DNA of 37,577 nt, taken from NCBI GenBank assembly GCA_024743075.1, contig JANSXG010000011.1, positions 1 through 37,577 of the forward strand. The letters run 5' to 3'. How positions within the stretch are numbered: the stretch's first letter is position 1; each line of letters opens with the position of its first letter. The translations under genes and the position numbers were made by a program. The notes beneath the pieces were generated by a model. It made no database searches, was not told the DNA's origin, and saw only the letters and a program-made list of their open reading frames with translations. Below, one piece after another: positions 1 to 8,410 of this stretch. The DNA comes from a bacterium. Its GTDB lineage: Bacteria; Planctomycetota; Phycisphaerae; Phycisphaerales; UBA1924.

Positions 1-222
1 CTGATCCTGATCGCGATCGGCCTGCTGCTTCAGGCGACGGCGGAACTGATCGGCGGCTACTTCACGCGAGACAACGACGTGAGCGACGACGACGCGCCGG
101 CGGTCCCAAAGGCCAATCTCAACCCCGATCGTGCGTGGCTCCGCCGCCACGGACTCGACCCCGACAAACCTCAGCCACCGACTCCCGGAGGCGACAGGAA
201 CAACGGCCACGGATCGGCCTGA
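1..222 (+). CDS. C-terminal part of a small membrane protein (5' end outside window)
   Basis: An open frame enters from the left edge and stops at TGA 220-222, giving 73 residues with no start visible. The first 20 or so residues are hydrophobic (LILIAIGLLLQATAELIGGY) and look like the end of a membrane segment. The rest is hydrophilic, acidic and then proline/glycine-rich, probably disordered. The gene lies upstream of the virion module on the same strand and is followed at once by a GC-rich hairpin, so it ends a transcription unit. A holin or other phage membrane protein would fit the position, but no family is recognised. Confidence 0.6.
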   Translation: MILIAIGLLLQATAELIGGYFTRDNDVSDDDAPAVPKANLNPDRAWLRRHGLDPDKPQPPTPGGDRNNGHGSA

Positions 223-227
223 GTAGG

Positions 228-257
228 ACCCCGGCGGTCAGGGATGACCGCCGGGGT
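228..257 (+). terminator. GC-rich hairpin after the small membrane protein gene
   Basis: A perfect 13-bp inverted repeat lies here: arm ACCCCGGCGGTCA (228-240), loop GGGA, arm TGACCGCCGGGGT (245-257). No T-run follows, so it is either a terminator that works without one or a processing or attenuation hairpin. It sits only 33 nt before the next start codon, so transcription of the structural operon must read through it or begin in the short gap after it. Confidence 0.6.
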
Positions 258-289
258 CATTCACCACCACGAACGCCACGGAGAGGCGC

Positions 290-808
290 ATGGGCAAGAA
301 GCAGACGATCAAACTCACCAAGCGGGAGCGCGAGGAGGCGAAGCGGAAGCTGCTCGTCGCCGCGACGCTCTCCAACATCGCGAAGAAGCTGGAGAGGGAA
401 GCGGCCGCCGTCGAGCTCGATGCCGGTGGCTACCCGCTCGACTTCCAGCTGACCGTCGACGACTCGACCGTCCGAGTCGGTGAGCCGACCACCGGCAAGA
501 AGGGGTACCAGTTCGGGTTCAGCGATGTGCTCGTCGCGGCGCTCTACAACATCGAGAACTTTGAGGAGGTCGTGACCTGGGCGATCGACACGCTCAAACA
601 AGCCAAGTCCGACCGGGAGCTCGCGACTGAACTCAAGGCGTTCAAGAAGATCGTCACCGACCACTCCGAAGGCCGGCAGGCGGACCTCCGTCTTCGCACG
701 CCGGCATCGACGAGCCGTGGCGCACGCGCCGCCACCATCGGCGGGCTTGTGCTCGAAGGTCGAGTCGGCACCGAGGCGTTCGACATCGCCCTTGCGGGGG
801 ACGAGTGA
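290..808 (+). CDS. Hypothetical phage-module protein, 172 aa
   Basis: The ATG follows a GGAG ribosome site (281-284 region). The N-terminus is strongly charged and basic (KLTKREREEAKRK), followed by a helical stretch and a mixed central region around residues 40-110 (GYPLDFQLTVDD, then a helical EEVVTWAIDTLKQAK segment). There is no signal peptide or membrane segment. It is the first complete gene of the collinear virion cluster, just before the membrane/coiled-coil gene and the terminase pair, a position often held by lysis, regulatory or packaging accessory genes. I do not recognise the family. GC content and codon use match the following phage genes. Confidence 0.65.
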   Translation: MGKKQTIKLTKREREEAKRKLLVAATLSNIAKKLEREAAAVELDAGGYPLDFQLTVDDSTVRVGEPTTGKKGYQFGFSDVLVAALYNIENFEEVVTWAIDTLKQAKSDRELATELKAFKKIVTDHSEGRQADLRLRTPASTSRGARAATIGGLVLEGRVGTEAFDIALAGDE

Positions 809-811
809 ACC

Positions 812-1234
812 TTGATCGCCGCCGTCACCTCTAGCATGTCGTTTGGCGAGACGATCTCCGGAGCGTCAACGCTGATCGCCGGCATCCTCAGCGCCGTGGT
901 CCTGATCTGGATCTACTTCGAGAGCCAGCGTGAGAAGGACCGCAACGAACGCCGCGCCGCCAGGCACAGCGAGATCATCGCGCGTATCGACCACAACTCG
1001 GCGATCTCCCGCAACCAGTACGAGTCGCTCGAACAGAAGTTCGACGCGCAGATGTCGGTGCTCCTGAGCATGATCAAAGACCAGGGGCAGGCGCTGCGGA
1101 AGCAGGGCGAGAAGATCGACCACTTCGAGCGGACCGTCAACGACATCAACCTGCGTCTCGCAGTGGTCGAAGCCACCAAGGCGGATTGCGGCAAACCTGA
1201 GCCGCAATCCGTCGGCGGGAAGGGCAAAGCCTGA
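812..1234 (+). CDS. Small membrane protein with one TM helix and a coiled coil, 140 aa
   Basis: One N-terminal membrane helix (about residues 17-36, centred on IAGILSAVVLIWIYF) is followed by a long charged helical region (about 40-120) with heptad-like spacing, and then a hydrophilic tail. The first codon used here is TTG at 812, with a G-rich stretch 11 nt upstream. An in-frame ATG at 836 would give a protein shorter by 8 residues and keep the whole helix. A single helix plus coiled coil just upstream of terminase genes recalls phage holin/spanin-like or XhlA-like proteins, but the domain order differs from XhlA and no signature is certain. A lysis or envelope role is inference. Confidence 0.6.
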   Translation: MIAAVTSSMSFGETISGASTLIAGILSAVVLIWIYFESQREKDRNERRAARHSEIIARIDHNSAISRNQYESLEQKFDAQMSVLLSMIKDQGQALRKQGEKIDHFERTVNDINLRLAVVEATKADCGKPEPQSVGGKGKA

Positions 1235-1237
1235 TCC

Positions 1238-1948
1238 ATGCCGAACCAGACGTGCGACAGCAAAGCCTCCTGCGAGCAGGCCGAGAAGATCGGACTGCGG
1301 GTGGCGTCGCGCGTCCTGGACAAGCTTCGCCTGGACCCGAAGAAGGGCAACCGGAGCACCGTCTGGAAGATCCCTCGCCCGATGCTCGAACGCGCCGTGT
1401 ACCTGCACTGCGTTCGCGGCATCGACTGCGCGAAGGTCCACGCCGAGATCGAATCGAGCATCGACGAACAGATGGTCCCGATCACAAACTTCCGCCGGTT
1501 CATGAAGCACGCTCGGGAGATGTACGAGCACGTCAGCTACAAGAGCTTCAACCGGGTCATGGCGGATCCGGACTACGTTCCCGGCGACGGCAACGTCGAC
1601 GTGATGGCCGAGACGCTGGCGGTCAACCTGTACGAGCGGGCGCTGCACCTGCTCGGCGGAGGCGACGACGGCGAGCCGCCGACCGAGGCCGAGATGCGGA
1701 TCATCAACCGTGCGCTCGACACGCTCGCGTCGATCTCCGCCGGCAGTGCGACCGCCAAGCGCAAGCTCGCCCAGGCCCGACTCGACCAGATGAAGGCCAA
1801 CAAGCTCAAGGCCTCGCTGTCAGACAAGATGGACGCCGCGCCGCAGGACGAATTCAGCAAGGTTGACGTGCTCAGGCTCATCGACGGAGTACTCGCGGGC
1901 GGCGTCGCGGTCGAAGACGCCATCAAGGCGAAGGGCGGTGTCTCATGA
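1238..1948 (+). CDS. Putative terminase small subunit, 236 aa
   Basis: The gene lies immediately upstream of the large terminase and overlaps it by four bases (ATGA at 1945-1948), the usual small/large terminase arrangement. The protein is helical and hydrophilic. Its N-terminal third (residues 35-100) contains a segment typical of DNA-recognition small subunits (IPRPMLERAVYLHC, then ITNFRRFMKHAREMYEHV), and residues 150-210 form a long charged helix. This layout resembles the Mu gp27/DUF3486-type small subunit, which recognises pac DNA and delivers it to the motor. The assignment rests on synteny plus general character, not on an exact motif. The start is four bases after the preceding stop, so translational coupling is likely. 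Confidence 0.65.
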   Translation: MPNQTCDSKASCEQAEKIGLRVASRVLDKLRLDPKKGNRSTVWKIPRPMLERAVYLHCVRGIDCAKVHAEIESSIDEQMVPITNFRRFMKHAREMYEHVSYKSFNRVMADPDYVPGDGNVDVMAETLAVNLYERALHLLGGGDDGEPPTEAEMRIINRALDTLASISAGSATAKRKLAQARLDQMKANKLKASLSDKMDAAPQDEFSKVDVLRLIDGVLAGGVAVEDAIKAKGGVS

Positions 1949-3585
1949 CCAAAGCCCCCAGCCGCAGCGGCGAGCACGTCATCGACATCGACACCGATCG
2001 CAGTGTGAAGACGCTGCAACTCGCCGACTCGCGCGAGATGGTCCGCGTCGCCGGCAAGTCGAGACCGGTCCCGATGTTCTGCCCGATCCACATGCGGGTG
2101 ATCAACGAGCGGGCCAAGGTCATGATCGTCCGCTTCCCGCGTCGCGGCGGCAAGGACTACACGGTCGCCGCCAAGGTGGTCCTTGATCGACTGCGCGGTC
2201 TGAGCCCCCGCGACTGCTCGTACGTCACGCTCGACCGTCCCCGCGCGGTCGAGTGGATCGGGTACGTCGCGCAGATCCTGAAGCGGTTCGGCGTGCTCCT
2301 CAAGGTAGTCGGCTACACCGAGATCATCGAAGAGAGCGAGTACTTCGTCGCCGAGGTGCGCATGCCGATCCCCGGCATGGACCACACCGTCACCGTTCGG
2401 GCGCTCAGCTCGACCGTCGACGGCGTCCGGGGGCGCGACGGTGACGTCATCCTCAGCGAGTTCGCTTTTCATCCGGAGCCGAAGCGGTTGTTCCAGGCGG
2501 CTGCTCCGTGCACCCAGAACGGCGGGCAGATCGTCATGCCATCGACCGTCAACGTCGACGGCGACTTCGATCACGAACTGGAGAAGATGGCGATCCGCCG
2601 CCGCGACGGCGAACCGGAAGAGGGCGACATGGAGATCGCCCTGCACATGGCAGACATCGAGCAGCTCTCTTGGGATGGCTGGGAAGAGGGCACCGGCTAC
2701 ATCCACGTGCTGAACGCGGCGGACCCCGCTCGGAAGATGCCGAACTTCAAGCCCCGGACTCCGGAGTCGTACATCGCCGCCGCGAGGGCGACCGCGATCG
2801 ACGAAGAGACGCTGCTCCGCGAGTTCTATCACGTCCGTCCGCTCGGCGCAAAGATGTTCTTCCCGCGCCCGATGGTCAACGAGTGCGTGAGCTCGGAATC
2901 CCCCAAGCCGATCCGCTACCAGGCACCGCCTCGCTACCTCAAGAAGAACGACCCGACACTGGAGCGTCGCGTCGCCGAGGAGATCGCAGGCGTGCGACGG
3001 CAGATGCTCGCGCTGATGCACGAGGCGGCGTCGAAGTACTCCGGGCCGATGTACGCCGGGGCTGACATCGGGCGCGAGGGCGACAAGACGTCCCTGTGGA
3101 TCAAGCAGCGTCGGGACGGGATGCTCCGCGACGTGGCGCTCGTCACGCTCCGCGGCTGCGCGTTCGAGGAGCAACTGGACCTGATCCGGGCGGCGCTCGA
3201 CTTCCGGGTGAACGGCGTCTGGGTTGCGCGACTGATCGGCGACGCCAGTTCTCTGGGCATGATGCCGATGGAGACGCTGGAGCGCGAGTACAAGTCTCGC
3301 GTCGACGGCCGCAAGTGGACGAGCCAGAACAAGGTTCTCATGTTCACCTACGCCAAAAGTCAGGTCGAGCAGGTGCTTACCGACATCCCGCGCGACGAGG
3401 AGACCATCCGCGCGATCTGCTCCGTCCGCCAATCGTTCAGCGCGACCGGCAACGCGATCTTCGACATCGAGTCCAACAAGGACGGCCACGGCGACGAGGC
3501 CGCATCGTTTGTGATGGTGCTCGCGGCCGCCGATGAGCACGTTCCGCAGGGAGGTCTAGTGACCGCCGGGGGGTGGGCGATATGA
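1945..3585 (+). CDS. Phage terminase large subunit (Mu gp28-like), 546 aa
   Basis: This is the packaging motor ATPase and headful nuclease. The N-terminal ATPase domain has a Walker A-like loop at residues 63-73 (RFPRRGGKDYT) and a Walker B-like strand at 167-173 (DVILSEF) in which the usual DE pair reads SE. The C-terminal RNase H-like nuclease domain starts with ADIGREGDKTSLWI at 373-386, with candidate metal ligands D374, D433 (LIGDASS) and D517 (HGDEAA). Length and architecture match Mu-type gp28 proteins. It overlaps the small subunit upstream and the portal downstream (ATGA at 3582-3585). All three nuclease acidic residues are present, so the protein looks intact. The unusual Walker residues are discussed as a finding. 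Confidence 0.88.
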   Translation: MTKAPSRSGEHVIDIDTDRSVKTLQLADSREMVRVAGKSRPVPMFCPIHMRVINERAKVMIVRFPRRGGKDYTVAAKVVLDRLRGLSPRDCSYVTLDRPRAVEWIGYVAQILKRFGVLLKVVGYTEIIEESEYFVAEVRMPIPGMDHTVTVRALSSTVDGVRGRDGDVILSEFAFHPEPKRLFQAAAPCTQNGGQIVMPSTVNVDGDFDHELEKMAIRRRDGEPEEGDMEIALHMADIEQLSWDGWEEGTGYIHVLNAADPARKMPNFKPRTPESYIAAARATAIDEETLLREFYHVRPLGAKMFFPRPMVNECVSSESPKPIRYQAPPRYLKKNDPTLERRVAEEIAGVRRQMLALMHEAASKYSGPMYAGADIGREGDKTSLWIKQRRDGMLRDVALVTLRGCAFEEQLDLIRAALDFRVNGVWVARLIGDASSLGMMPMETLEREYKSRVDGRKWTSQNKVLMFTYAKSQVEQVLTDIPRDEETIRAICSVRQSFSATGNAIFDIESNKDGHGDEAASFVMVLAAADEHVPQGGLVTAGGWAI

Positions 3586-5234
3586 TCGACGCATCCGGCG
3601 GAGCCACGGTCAACCTGGACGCCACCGTCGCGGACGGGATGCCGCGCTTCGCGCCGTCGAAGCAGCGGCTCGAAGAGCTCCGCAAAGACCGGGCGATGCG
3701 CAAAATCATGCGCGATCTGTACGACGGTCTCTGGGCAAAGGTGCTCATCCTCGACGGTCGCACCCAGCACTTCTTCCAGGACGCGAGGAAGGGCTCAAAC
3801 AAGCACCCTCAGGACATCGGGCCGTTGGTCCAGAAGTTCAACGTCTTCAAAGTCGCGTGCAAGGTACACGCGGACGTCAACGCGCACCGGCCTCCCATCG
3901 TCACGGTGGACGACGAGGAGTATCCCCTCCAGGCGCTCGCCTTGAAGTCGATCAGCGATCGATGTCTGTTCGACACGCTGTACCACCGCGCCAACCGCAG
4001 GGCAGCCAAGGAAGGCTCTGCCATCATCCACGCGTGCATCGACGCGGACCAACTCAGCGCGAACCGGGGCGCAGTGCTCGCGCTCGTCGACAACGATGAG
4101 TGGCTGCCGGTCGGACCGATCGGCCCCGACGGCCAGCCCCGCGTCTGGGAGCGCCGCTGGATCATCGCTCGAACGATCGACCGCCGCGAACAGCTCTACC
4201 TGCGCATCGAACGCTACTGGTCCCCCAACGGTCAGGTTGTCATCGACAACGAAGCCTACAAGGTGAAGGCTGCTGACACGCTCGTCGACACGACGGACAC
4301 ATCCAAGTGCGTCCGCGTCTCTCTGGCCGAAGCACTCGGCGAGGAGGTCGCTTCCGAGATCGAAGAGATCCGACAGTTGCCCACACGGTTCATACCGGTG
4401 GTGTGGCTGCTCCGCGACATGAGCGAAGCCGATCAGCCCGAGGGATTGATCGGCGAGAACGATATCGACCTGCTCGACGAGGTCATGGGCGCGTTCAGTC
4501 AGTGGGCACGGTCCCGCTCGGTCCACGCCACGCCGAAAATGCGAGTCGGCCGTGGACACGTCGACCCGAAGACGAACCAGGCGAACGTCTCCAACGACGT
4601 ATTTATCGATCCCGAGAAAGAGATCGAGTACATCCTCGCGCAGTTCGAGCTTTCGAAGATCCTTGAGTCGCTCGACCGGGCCATCAGCTACGCCCTCGCG
4701 CAAATGGAAGTCTCGCAGATGCTCCTCGGACTCGAGCCGGCGGGCGGCGTTGCGGAGACGCACGAGAGCCGCCGGCTTAAGGCGATGAGCACGCTCACGT
4801 CGGCGCATCGGTCGGTCCCGATGCAGGGGCCGGCGCTCGGCCGTGCCTTCGAGTGCGCGTGTGCGCTGGAGTCGTCGATCCAGACGGGCTGGCCCTATGG
4901 CACCGTCGACGTCGAGCCCAGACCGGAGATCCCCAAGGAAACGATCGACCGTGTCCGGGAGGAAAGAGAGAAGCTCGAAGGCGGCCTCACCAGCGTCCGT
5001 CGGGCGCTCGGACAGATCCACGGCGAAGACCTGGTCGAGGAGATCCTCGAAGAGATCAGAGAGGACCAGAAGCGGCAGACCGAGTTACAGCGGCAGTCCA
5101 TCTTCGGCGCGACGGGATCGAACGATCCCTTTGGCGATACGCGGGCGGATACGCAGGCACCGCAGTCAGCAGGCACCGAGGTCGATGCTGAAGGCGACGC
5201 AGTAGACGCAGACGGCGAGGTGAGAATTGTTTAA
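3582..5234 (+). CDS. Phage portal protein, 550 aa
   Basis: The portal forms the dodecameric ring at the head vertex through which DNA is packaged and to which the tail joins. Evidence is the position directly after the large terminase, the length (550 aa), and a mixed alpha/beta body with a long amphipathic region (about 340-420, KEIEYILAQFELSKILESLDRAISYALAQ broken over the stem/wing area) and an acidic disordered C-terminus. The ATG at 3582 overlaps the terminase stop (ATGA) and follows a G-rich site, so it is preferred over a GTG three codons earlier. The family would be Mu gp29-like or generic phage portal. I see no single diagnostic motif, so the call rests on synteny and size. Confidence 0.75.
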   Translation: MIDASGGATVNLDATVADGMPRFAPSKQRLEELRKDRAMRKIMRDLYDGLWAKVLILDGRTQHFFQDARKGSNKHPQDIGPLVQKFNVFKVACKVHADVNAHRPPIVTVDDEEYPLQALALKSISDRCLFDTLYHRANRRAAKEGSAIIHACIDADQLSANRGAVLALVDNDEWLPVGPIGPDGQPRVWERRWIIARTIDRREQLYLRIERYWSPNGQVVIDNEAYKVKAADTLVDTTDTSKCVRVSLAEALGEEVASEIEEIRQLPTRFIPVVWLLRDMSEADQPEGLIGENDIDLLDEVMGAFSQWARSRSVHATPKMRVGRGHVDPKTNQANVSNDVFIDPEKEIEYILAQFELSKILESLDRAISYALAQMEVSQMLLGLEPAGGVAETHESRRLKAMSTLTSAHRSVPMQGPALGRAFECACALESSIQTGWPYGTVDVEPRPEIPKETIDRVREEREKLEGGLTSVRRALGQIHGEDLVEEILEEIREDQKRQTELQRQSIFGATGSNDPFGDTRADTQAPQSAGTEVDAEGDAVDADGEVRIV

Positions 5235-5367
5235 CCGAGGTCAGAACCGGTTGAGCTTGCGCTTGGTATCCGAGGTCATCTCGACCCTGTTGTCGCTGTG
5301 CGTGATCTCCACGCTGACTGTGGCTGCGCCTCACCCGAGTCGGACTGTCGGTGCGCAGGAGGATCAG

Positions 5368-6444
5368 ATGGCCAAGAACCCCTCTGGGGTCACCGGTGCG
5401 AACATACCCGGCGGACCGGGCGGCGCGACCGTCGCGGTTCTCGAAGAGGTGACCCGGATGTTCGGCGCGGCGCTGGACGACAACGTTGTCGCCGCCGGGA
5501 AGGCCATCGAACGCCTGGCCATCGATCCGGATTCGTCCGGCGGTCAGTTCCAACTCGATCGAGCACGCGCCGTCGAGCGCGAGATGATGGCCCGCCTGGT
5601 CCGCCTCAACCAGCAGCTGCAAAGCCCGCTGACGAAGGGCACCCTCGAAGCGATCGAGCGGGGAGCCAAGGAAACCGAAAGAGAGGCGCGTCGGTTCGGC
5701 CTCGGCCCGGACTCGTCCCAGGTGGGCGAGGAGTCCGGCCGATTCGGCGGAGCGTTCACGACCGGTATCAATGACCGCGTCATCGAACTGCTCGCGGCCG
5801 ACGCGGTGGCCGATACGGCGGCCCGGCTGAACAACGCGGCTCTGGGTCAGGTGGATGATCTGCGGCGTTTGGTCCGGGCCGTCGCGGCCGGTTCTGTTCT
5901 CGCGGAGCGCGAGCCGGAGGTCAACCGGGCCATCGGCCGGTCGATGATCACCGGCAACCCGCGCGACGGCATCCGCGCGATGCGCGAGCTCTTCCGCGAC
6001 CCCGAGTCCGACGCCGCGCTGACCTACCGCAAACTCGGCAACCGTCGGATCACCGTCGGCGGCTGGACCGGCCCGATCCGCGCCTACGCCAGCACGGTGT
6101 TCCGGACACGCGGCCGCGAGATCAGCGTCGCGGCGAAGCACGAGAGCGCCCGGGCGCTGGGCGTGCAGACGTTCCAAATCACGGGTCGCGTGTCGCAGAA
6201 CTTCTGCACCCGGTTCATCGGCATCGTCTACACGCTCGGGAGCACGGCCGGCCTTCCGGACTACGTCATCTCCGCCGACGAGCTTCCGGGCGGTCCGCCA
6301 CCGTTCCATCCCAACTGTTCGAAGTCCAGCGTGCTCCACGTCCTCGGTGTTGTCGACGACGACCGGACGGAGAACGCCCAGAAGGCCCGACGGGCATTCG
6401 AGACCGCCAGAGCGAAGGGGGAGCTCATGAAGAACATCGCATGA
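5368..6444 (+). CDS. Minor head protein, Mu F-like head morphogenesis, 358 aa
   Basis: The C-terminal third carries the phage Mu F / SPP1 gp7 signature: an N-F-C-T-R segment at about 278-282 followed by GGPPPFHPNC near 308-317. The HPNC block is the hallmark of this family. Upstream is a helical region (residues 80-240). The protein is a minor head component associated with the portal. The start at ATG 5368 is chosen because AGGAGG lies 7-8 nt upstream, an excellent ribosome site. An in-frame TTG at 5227, overlapping the portal stop and preceded by GAGGTGA, would add 47 residues including a hydrophobic stretch that would be odd in a head protein. The next small frame begins inside its stop codon at 6441. 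Confidence 0.85.
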   Translation: MAKNPSGVTGANIPGGPGGATVAVLEEVTRMFGAALDDNVVAAGKAIERLAIDPDSSGGQFQLDRARAVEREMMARLVRLNQQLQSPLTKGTLEAIERGAKETEREARRFGLGPDSSQVGEESGRFGGAFTTGINDRVIELLAADAVADTAARLNNAALGQVDDLRRLVRAVAAGSVLAEREPEVNRAIGRSMITGNPRDGIRAMRELFRDPESDAALTYRKLGNRRITVGGWTGPIRAYASTVFRTRGREISVAAKHESARALGVQTFQITGRVSQNFCTRFIGIVYTLGSTAGLPDYVISADELPGGPPPFHPNCSKSSVLHVLGVVDDDRTENAQKARRAFETARAKGELMKNIA

Positions 6445-6500
6445 CCCTCGAAGCCGACACGAACCGCACTCAGTCACCGAATCACCACACCACGAATTGA
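6441..6500 (+). CDS. Possible 19-codon mini-ORF coupled to the minor head gene
   Basis: ATG at 6441 overlaps the preceding TGA in the ATGA form used throughout this operon, and the frame ends at TGA 6498-6500, ten bases before the scaffold start. The 19-residue product begins MTLEADTNRTQ and is Asn/Thr/His-rich. It may be a leader that hands ribosomes on to the scaffold gene, the remnant of a lost gene, or chance. The only support is the overlap geometry. Confidence 0.25.
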   Translation: MTLEADTNRTQSPNHHTTN

Positions 6501-6509
6501 GGCCACACC

Positions 6510-7142
6510 ATGAAACTTGATCTTTCCCCATTCAGCGAAGAGCAGCAGGAAGCGTTGCTGCCCGTCCTCCTCGGGCTCGAAGAACGAGTCTCCGAGCAGG
6601 CGAAGAAGGCCGAGCAGTCTCAAGGCACCGCGGATCCCGAGGAGCTCGCCGCCCTCAAAGCCGAGGTCAAGGAACTGCGCGAGCAGATCGCCGAGGCGAA
6701 GAAGCCGGCGAAGGCCGACGACAAGTCCAAGTCCGATGCCGACAACGATGCCGAAGAAACGCTTCCGCCGGCGGTGCAGGCGCGTCTCGATGAGATGAGC
6801 GCCCAGATCACCAAGATGACCGAAGAGCGCGACGGCGAAAAGTCCAGCGCGAGGTCTCGCCAGCTCGCCGAGCAGACCGTCCAGAAGCACCACCCGAACC
6901 TGCCCGACAAGGCGAAAGCCCGGCTGATCGAACGTATCGCGAGCGCATCGCCGGCCGACGAGGCCGCTGCGGTGAAGACCGCGAACGACGTCGCGGCCGA
7001 GTGGCGCGATGCCGGGACCGAGATCAAGCCCATCGGCGCGGACTCTTCGATCGAGCCCAAGAAGAAGCCCGCCGCGCCGGGATCGTCCGAGGCCCGGATC
7101 CAGTCGATCCGGGAAGGCGCGACGCGCGGCAGCGTCGTCTGA
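6510..7142 (+). CDS. Putative capsid scaffolding protein, 210 aa
   Basis: The protein is almost entirely charged and helical. It has a Glu/Lys/Ala-rich coiled coil at residues 15-75, an acidic linker (SDADNDAEE), a second helical region at 85-120, and a basic proline-rich tail ending in a short helix (ARIQSIREGATRG). It lacks membrane segments and cysteine. Its position between the Mu-F-like protein and the major capsid gene, its length and its low-complexity helical nature are typical of phage scaffolds, which fill the procapsid and are expelled or cleaved before DNA entry. No protease domain is visible here or nearby, so release would not need an obvious cluster-encoded protease. GAGG lies upstream of the ATG. 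Confidence 0.65.
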   Translation: MKLDLSPFSEEQQEALLPVLLGLEERVSEQAKKAEQSQGTADPEELAALKAEVKELREQIAEAKKPAKADDKSKSDADNDAEETLPPAVQARLDEMSAQITKMTEERDGEKSSARSRQLAEQTVQKHHPNLPDKAKARLIERIASASPADEAAAVKTANDVAAEWRDAGTEIKPIGADSSIEPKKKPAAPGSSEARIQSIREGATRGSVV

Positions 7143-7225
7143 TCACCCAGCCCAACACCATCGCTTGACACCAACCAGCACACCGCCTCCGGCCATCGCC
7201 GAGGCACACTGAACAGGAGGCAGGG

Positions 7226-8362
7226 ATGCCCTTGAAAGTCGAAAACTTCCTCGATGACATGATCGATGCATCGGTCACTCGAGAGATCACGTACGCCGCC
7301 GCCGACGAGACCGTGAAGTACGCGGCGCTACAAGCGCTCGGCGTGCAGGAGACCGGCAACGTAGAGCACGTCTGGTTCCACGACGGAGCCGAGGACTACC
7401 TCACCGCCATCAACAACGCGCCCGACGACTACAACGCGTCGACGACAACCCTCACCGTCGACGACTCGTCGGTGTTCAAGCCCGGCGACATCCTCATCGC
7501 CGACGCAACGGGCGAGCGCATGTATGTCTCTGCCGTCCCCAGCGGGACGTCGATCACCGTTGTCCGCGGCATCGGTGGATCAACCGCCGCGACCGGGTCG
7601 GTCGCAGACAACGCGGTGCTCCGCGCTCTGGGCATCGCCGCCGGTGAAGGCTCGGACAAGCCGGCGAACCGCAACTCGGTTCCCACCAGGCACACCAACT
7701 TCACGCAGATCTTTAAGCGCGTCGTCGAGATGACCGGGACCGCCAACGCGGTCCGAACGAACACAGCCGAGGAGCGTGCTCGCAAGCGCATGCTCGCCTT
7801 CCGCGACCTGCTCCGCGAGATCGAACGCGTCCTGACCTTCGGCGTGAAGGCCGACAACCTGACGGACGCCGACGGCAACCGGGTCCGCGCGATGGCCGGT
7901 CTGTACTCATTCATCACCTCGAACGTGGGCAACCCGGCCGGCGCTCTGACGAAGGCCTGGGTGCGAAGCTGGGCGCGGGACGTCTTCGCGACCGGATCCA
8001 CAACGAAGCTCCTCTTCGCCGGTGGGCTCGTCGTCGAGCAGCTGGAGGGGCTGTTCGAGGAGCAGATCCGTTACGTGTCCGGTTCGGTGGCCTACGGCAT
8101 GCGACTCGGTCGGCTTGAAACGACGCACGGCGAGTTTCAGGTCGTGACCGACCGATCGCTGAACGGCGCGCACAACGGCAACGCCATCGTCGTCGACCCG
8201 ATGGAGGTCAACGTGCGTGCTCTGCCCGGTCGCGAGCTCGCGCTTCGGCAGAACGTTCAGAGCAACAGCGAGGATCGTGTCTGCGATCAGTGGCTCGGCG
8301 AGTTCACCGTCGAGTACGGAGCGGAGCCGAACCACGCTCGCCTCGAAGGCGTCACCAGCTGA
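7226..8362 (+). CDS. Major capsid protein, SU10-like (DUF5309 type), 378 aa
   Basis: The gene has the best ribosome site of the region (AGGAGG about 7 nt before ATG), as expected for the most abundant virion protein. The order of elements fits the SU10/DUF5309 capsid family with an HK97 fold: an aromatic/acidic block near residue 50 (HVWFHDGAEDYL), a beta-rich inserted section at 68-125 (TTLTVDDSSVFKPGDILIA), then the helix region following RVVEMTGTANAV at about 165-177 with conserved basic helices (ARKRMLAFRDLLREIERVL), and a beta C-terminal domain ending in QWLGEFTVEYG. The 378-aa length is usual. A strong terminator follows, so capsid mRNA probably ends here in part. Confidence 0.85.
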   Translation: MPLKVENFLDDMIDASVTREITYAAADETVKYAALQALGVQETGNVEHVWFHDGAEDYLTAINNAPDDYNASTTTLTVDDSSVFKPGDILIADATGERMYVSAVPSGTSITVVRGIGGSTAATGSVADNAVLRALGIAAGEGSDKPANRNSVPTRHTNFTQIFKRVVEMTGTANAVRTNTAEERARKRMLAFRDLLREIERVLTFGVKADNLTDADGNRVRAMAGLYSFITSNVGNPAGALTKAWVRSWARDVFATGSTTKLLFAGGLVVEQLEGLFEEQIRYVSGSVAYGMRLGRLETTHGEFQVVTDRSLNGAHNGNAIVVDPMEVNVRALPGRELALRQNVQSNSEDRVCDQWLGEFTVEYGAEPNHARLEGVTS

Positions 8363-8410
8363 TTCAACCCGAAGCGGTCTCCGGGTCACGCAGACCGCCC
8401 ACGCACGAAC

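Noticed and set aside
1573-3540. A 655-codon open frame on the minus strand across the terminase genes
   Set aside because: It is an antisense shadow of high-GC coding DNA. The plus strand carries clear terminase motifs, and the antisense product is a low-complexity Arg/Asp/Val-rich string without ribosome site.
5298-5400. Cys-containing reading frame (MRDLHADCGC) in the gap before the minor head gene
   Set aside because: It continues out of frame into the Mu-F-like gene and becomes Arg-rich shadow. Third-position GC is low and it has no ribosome site.
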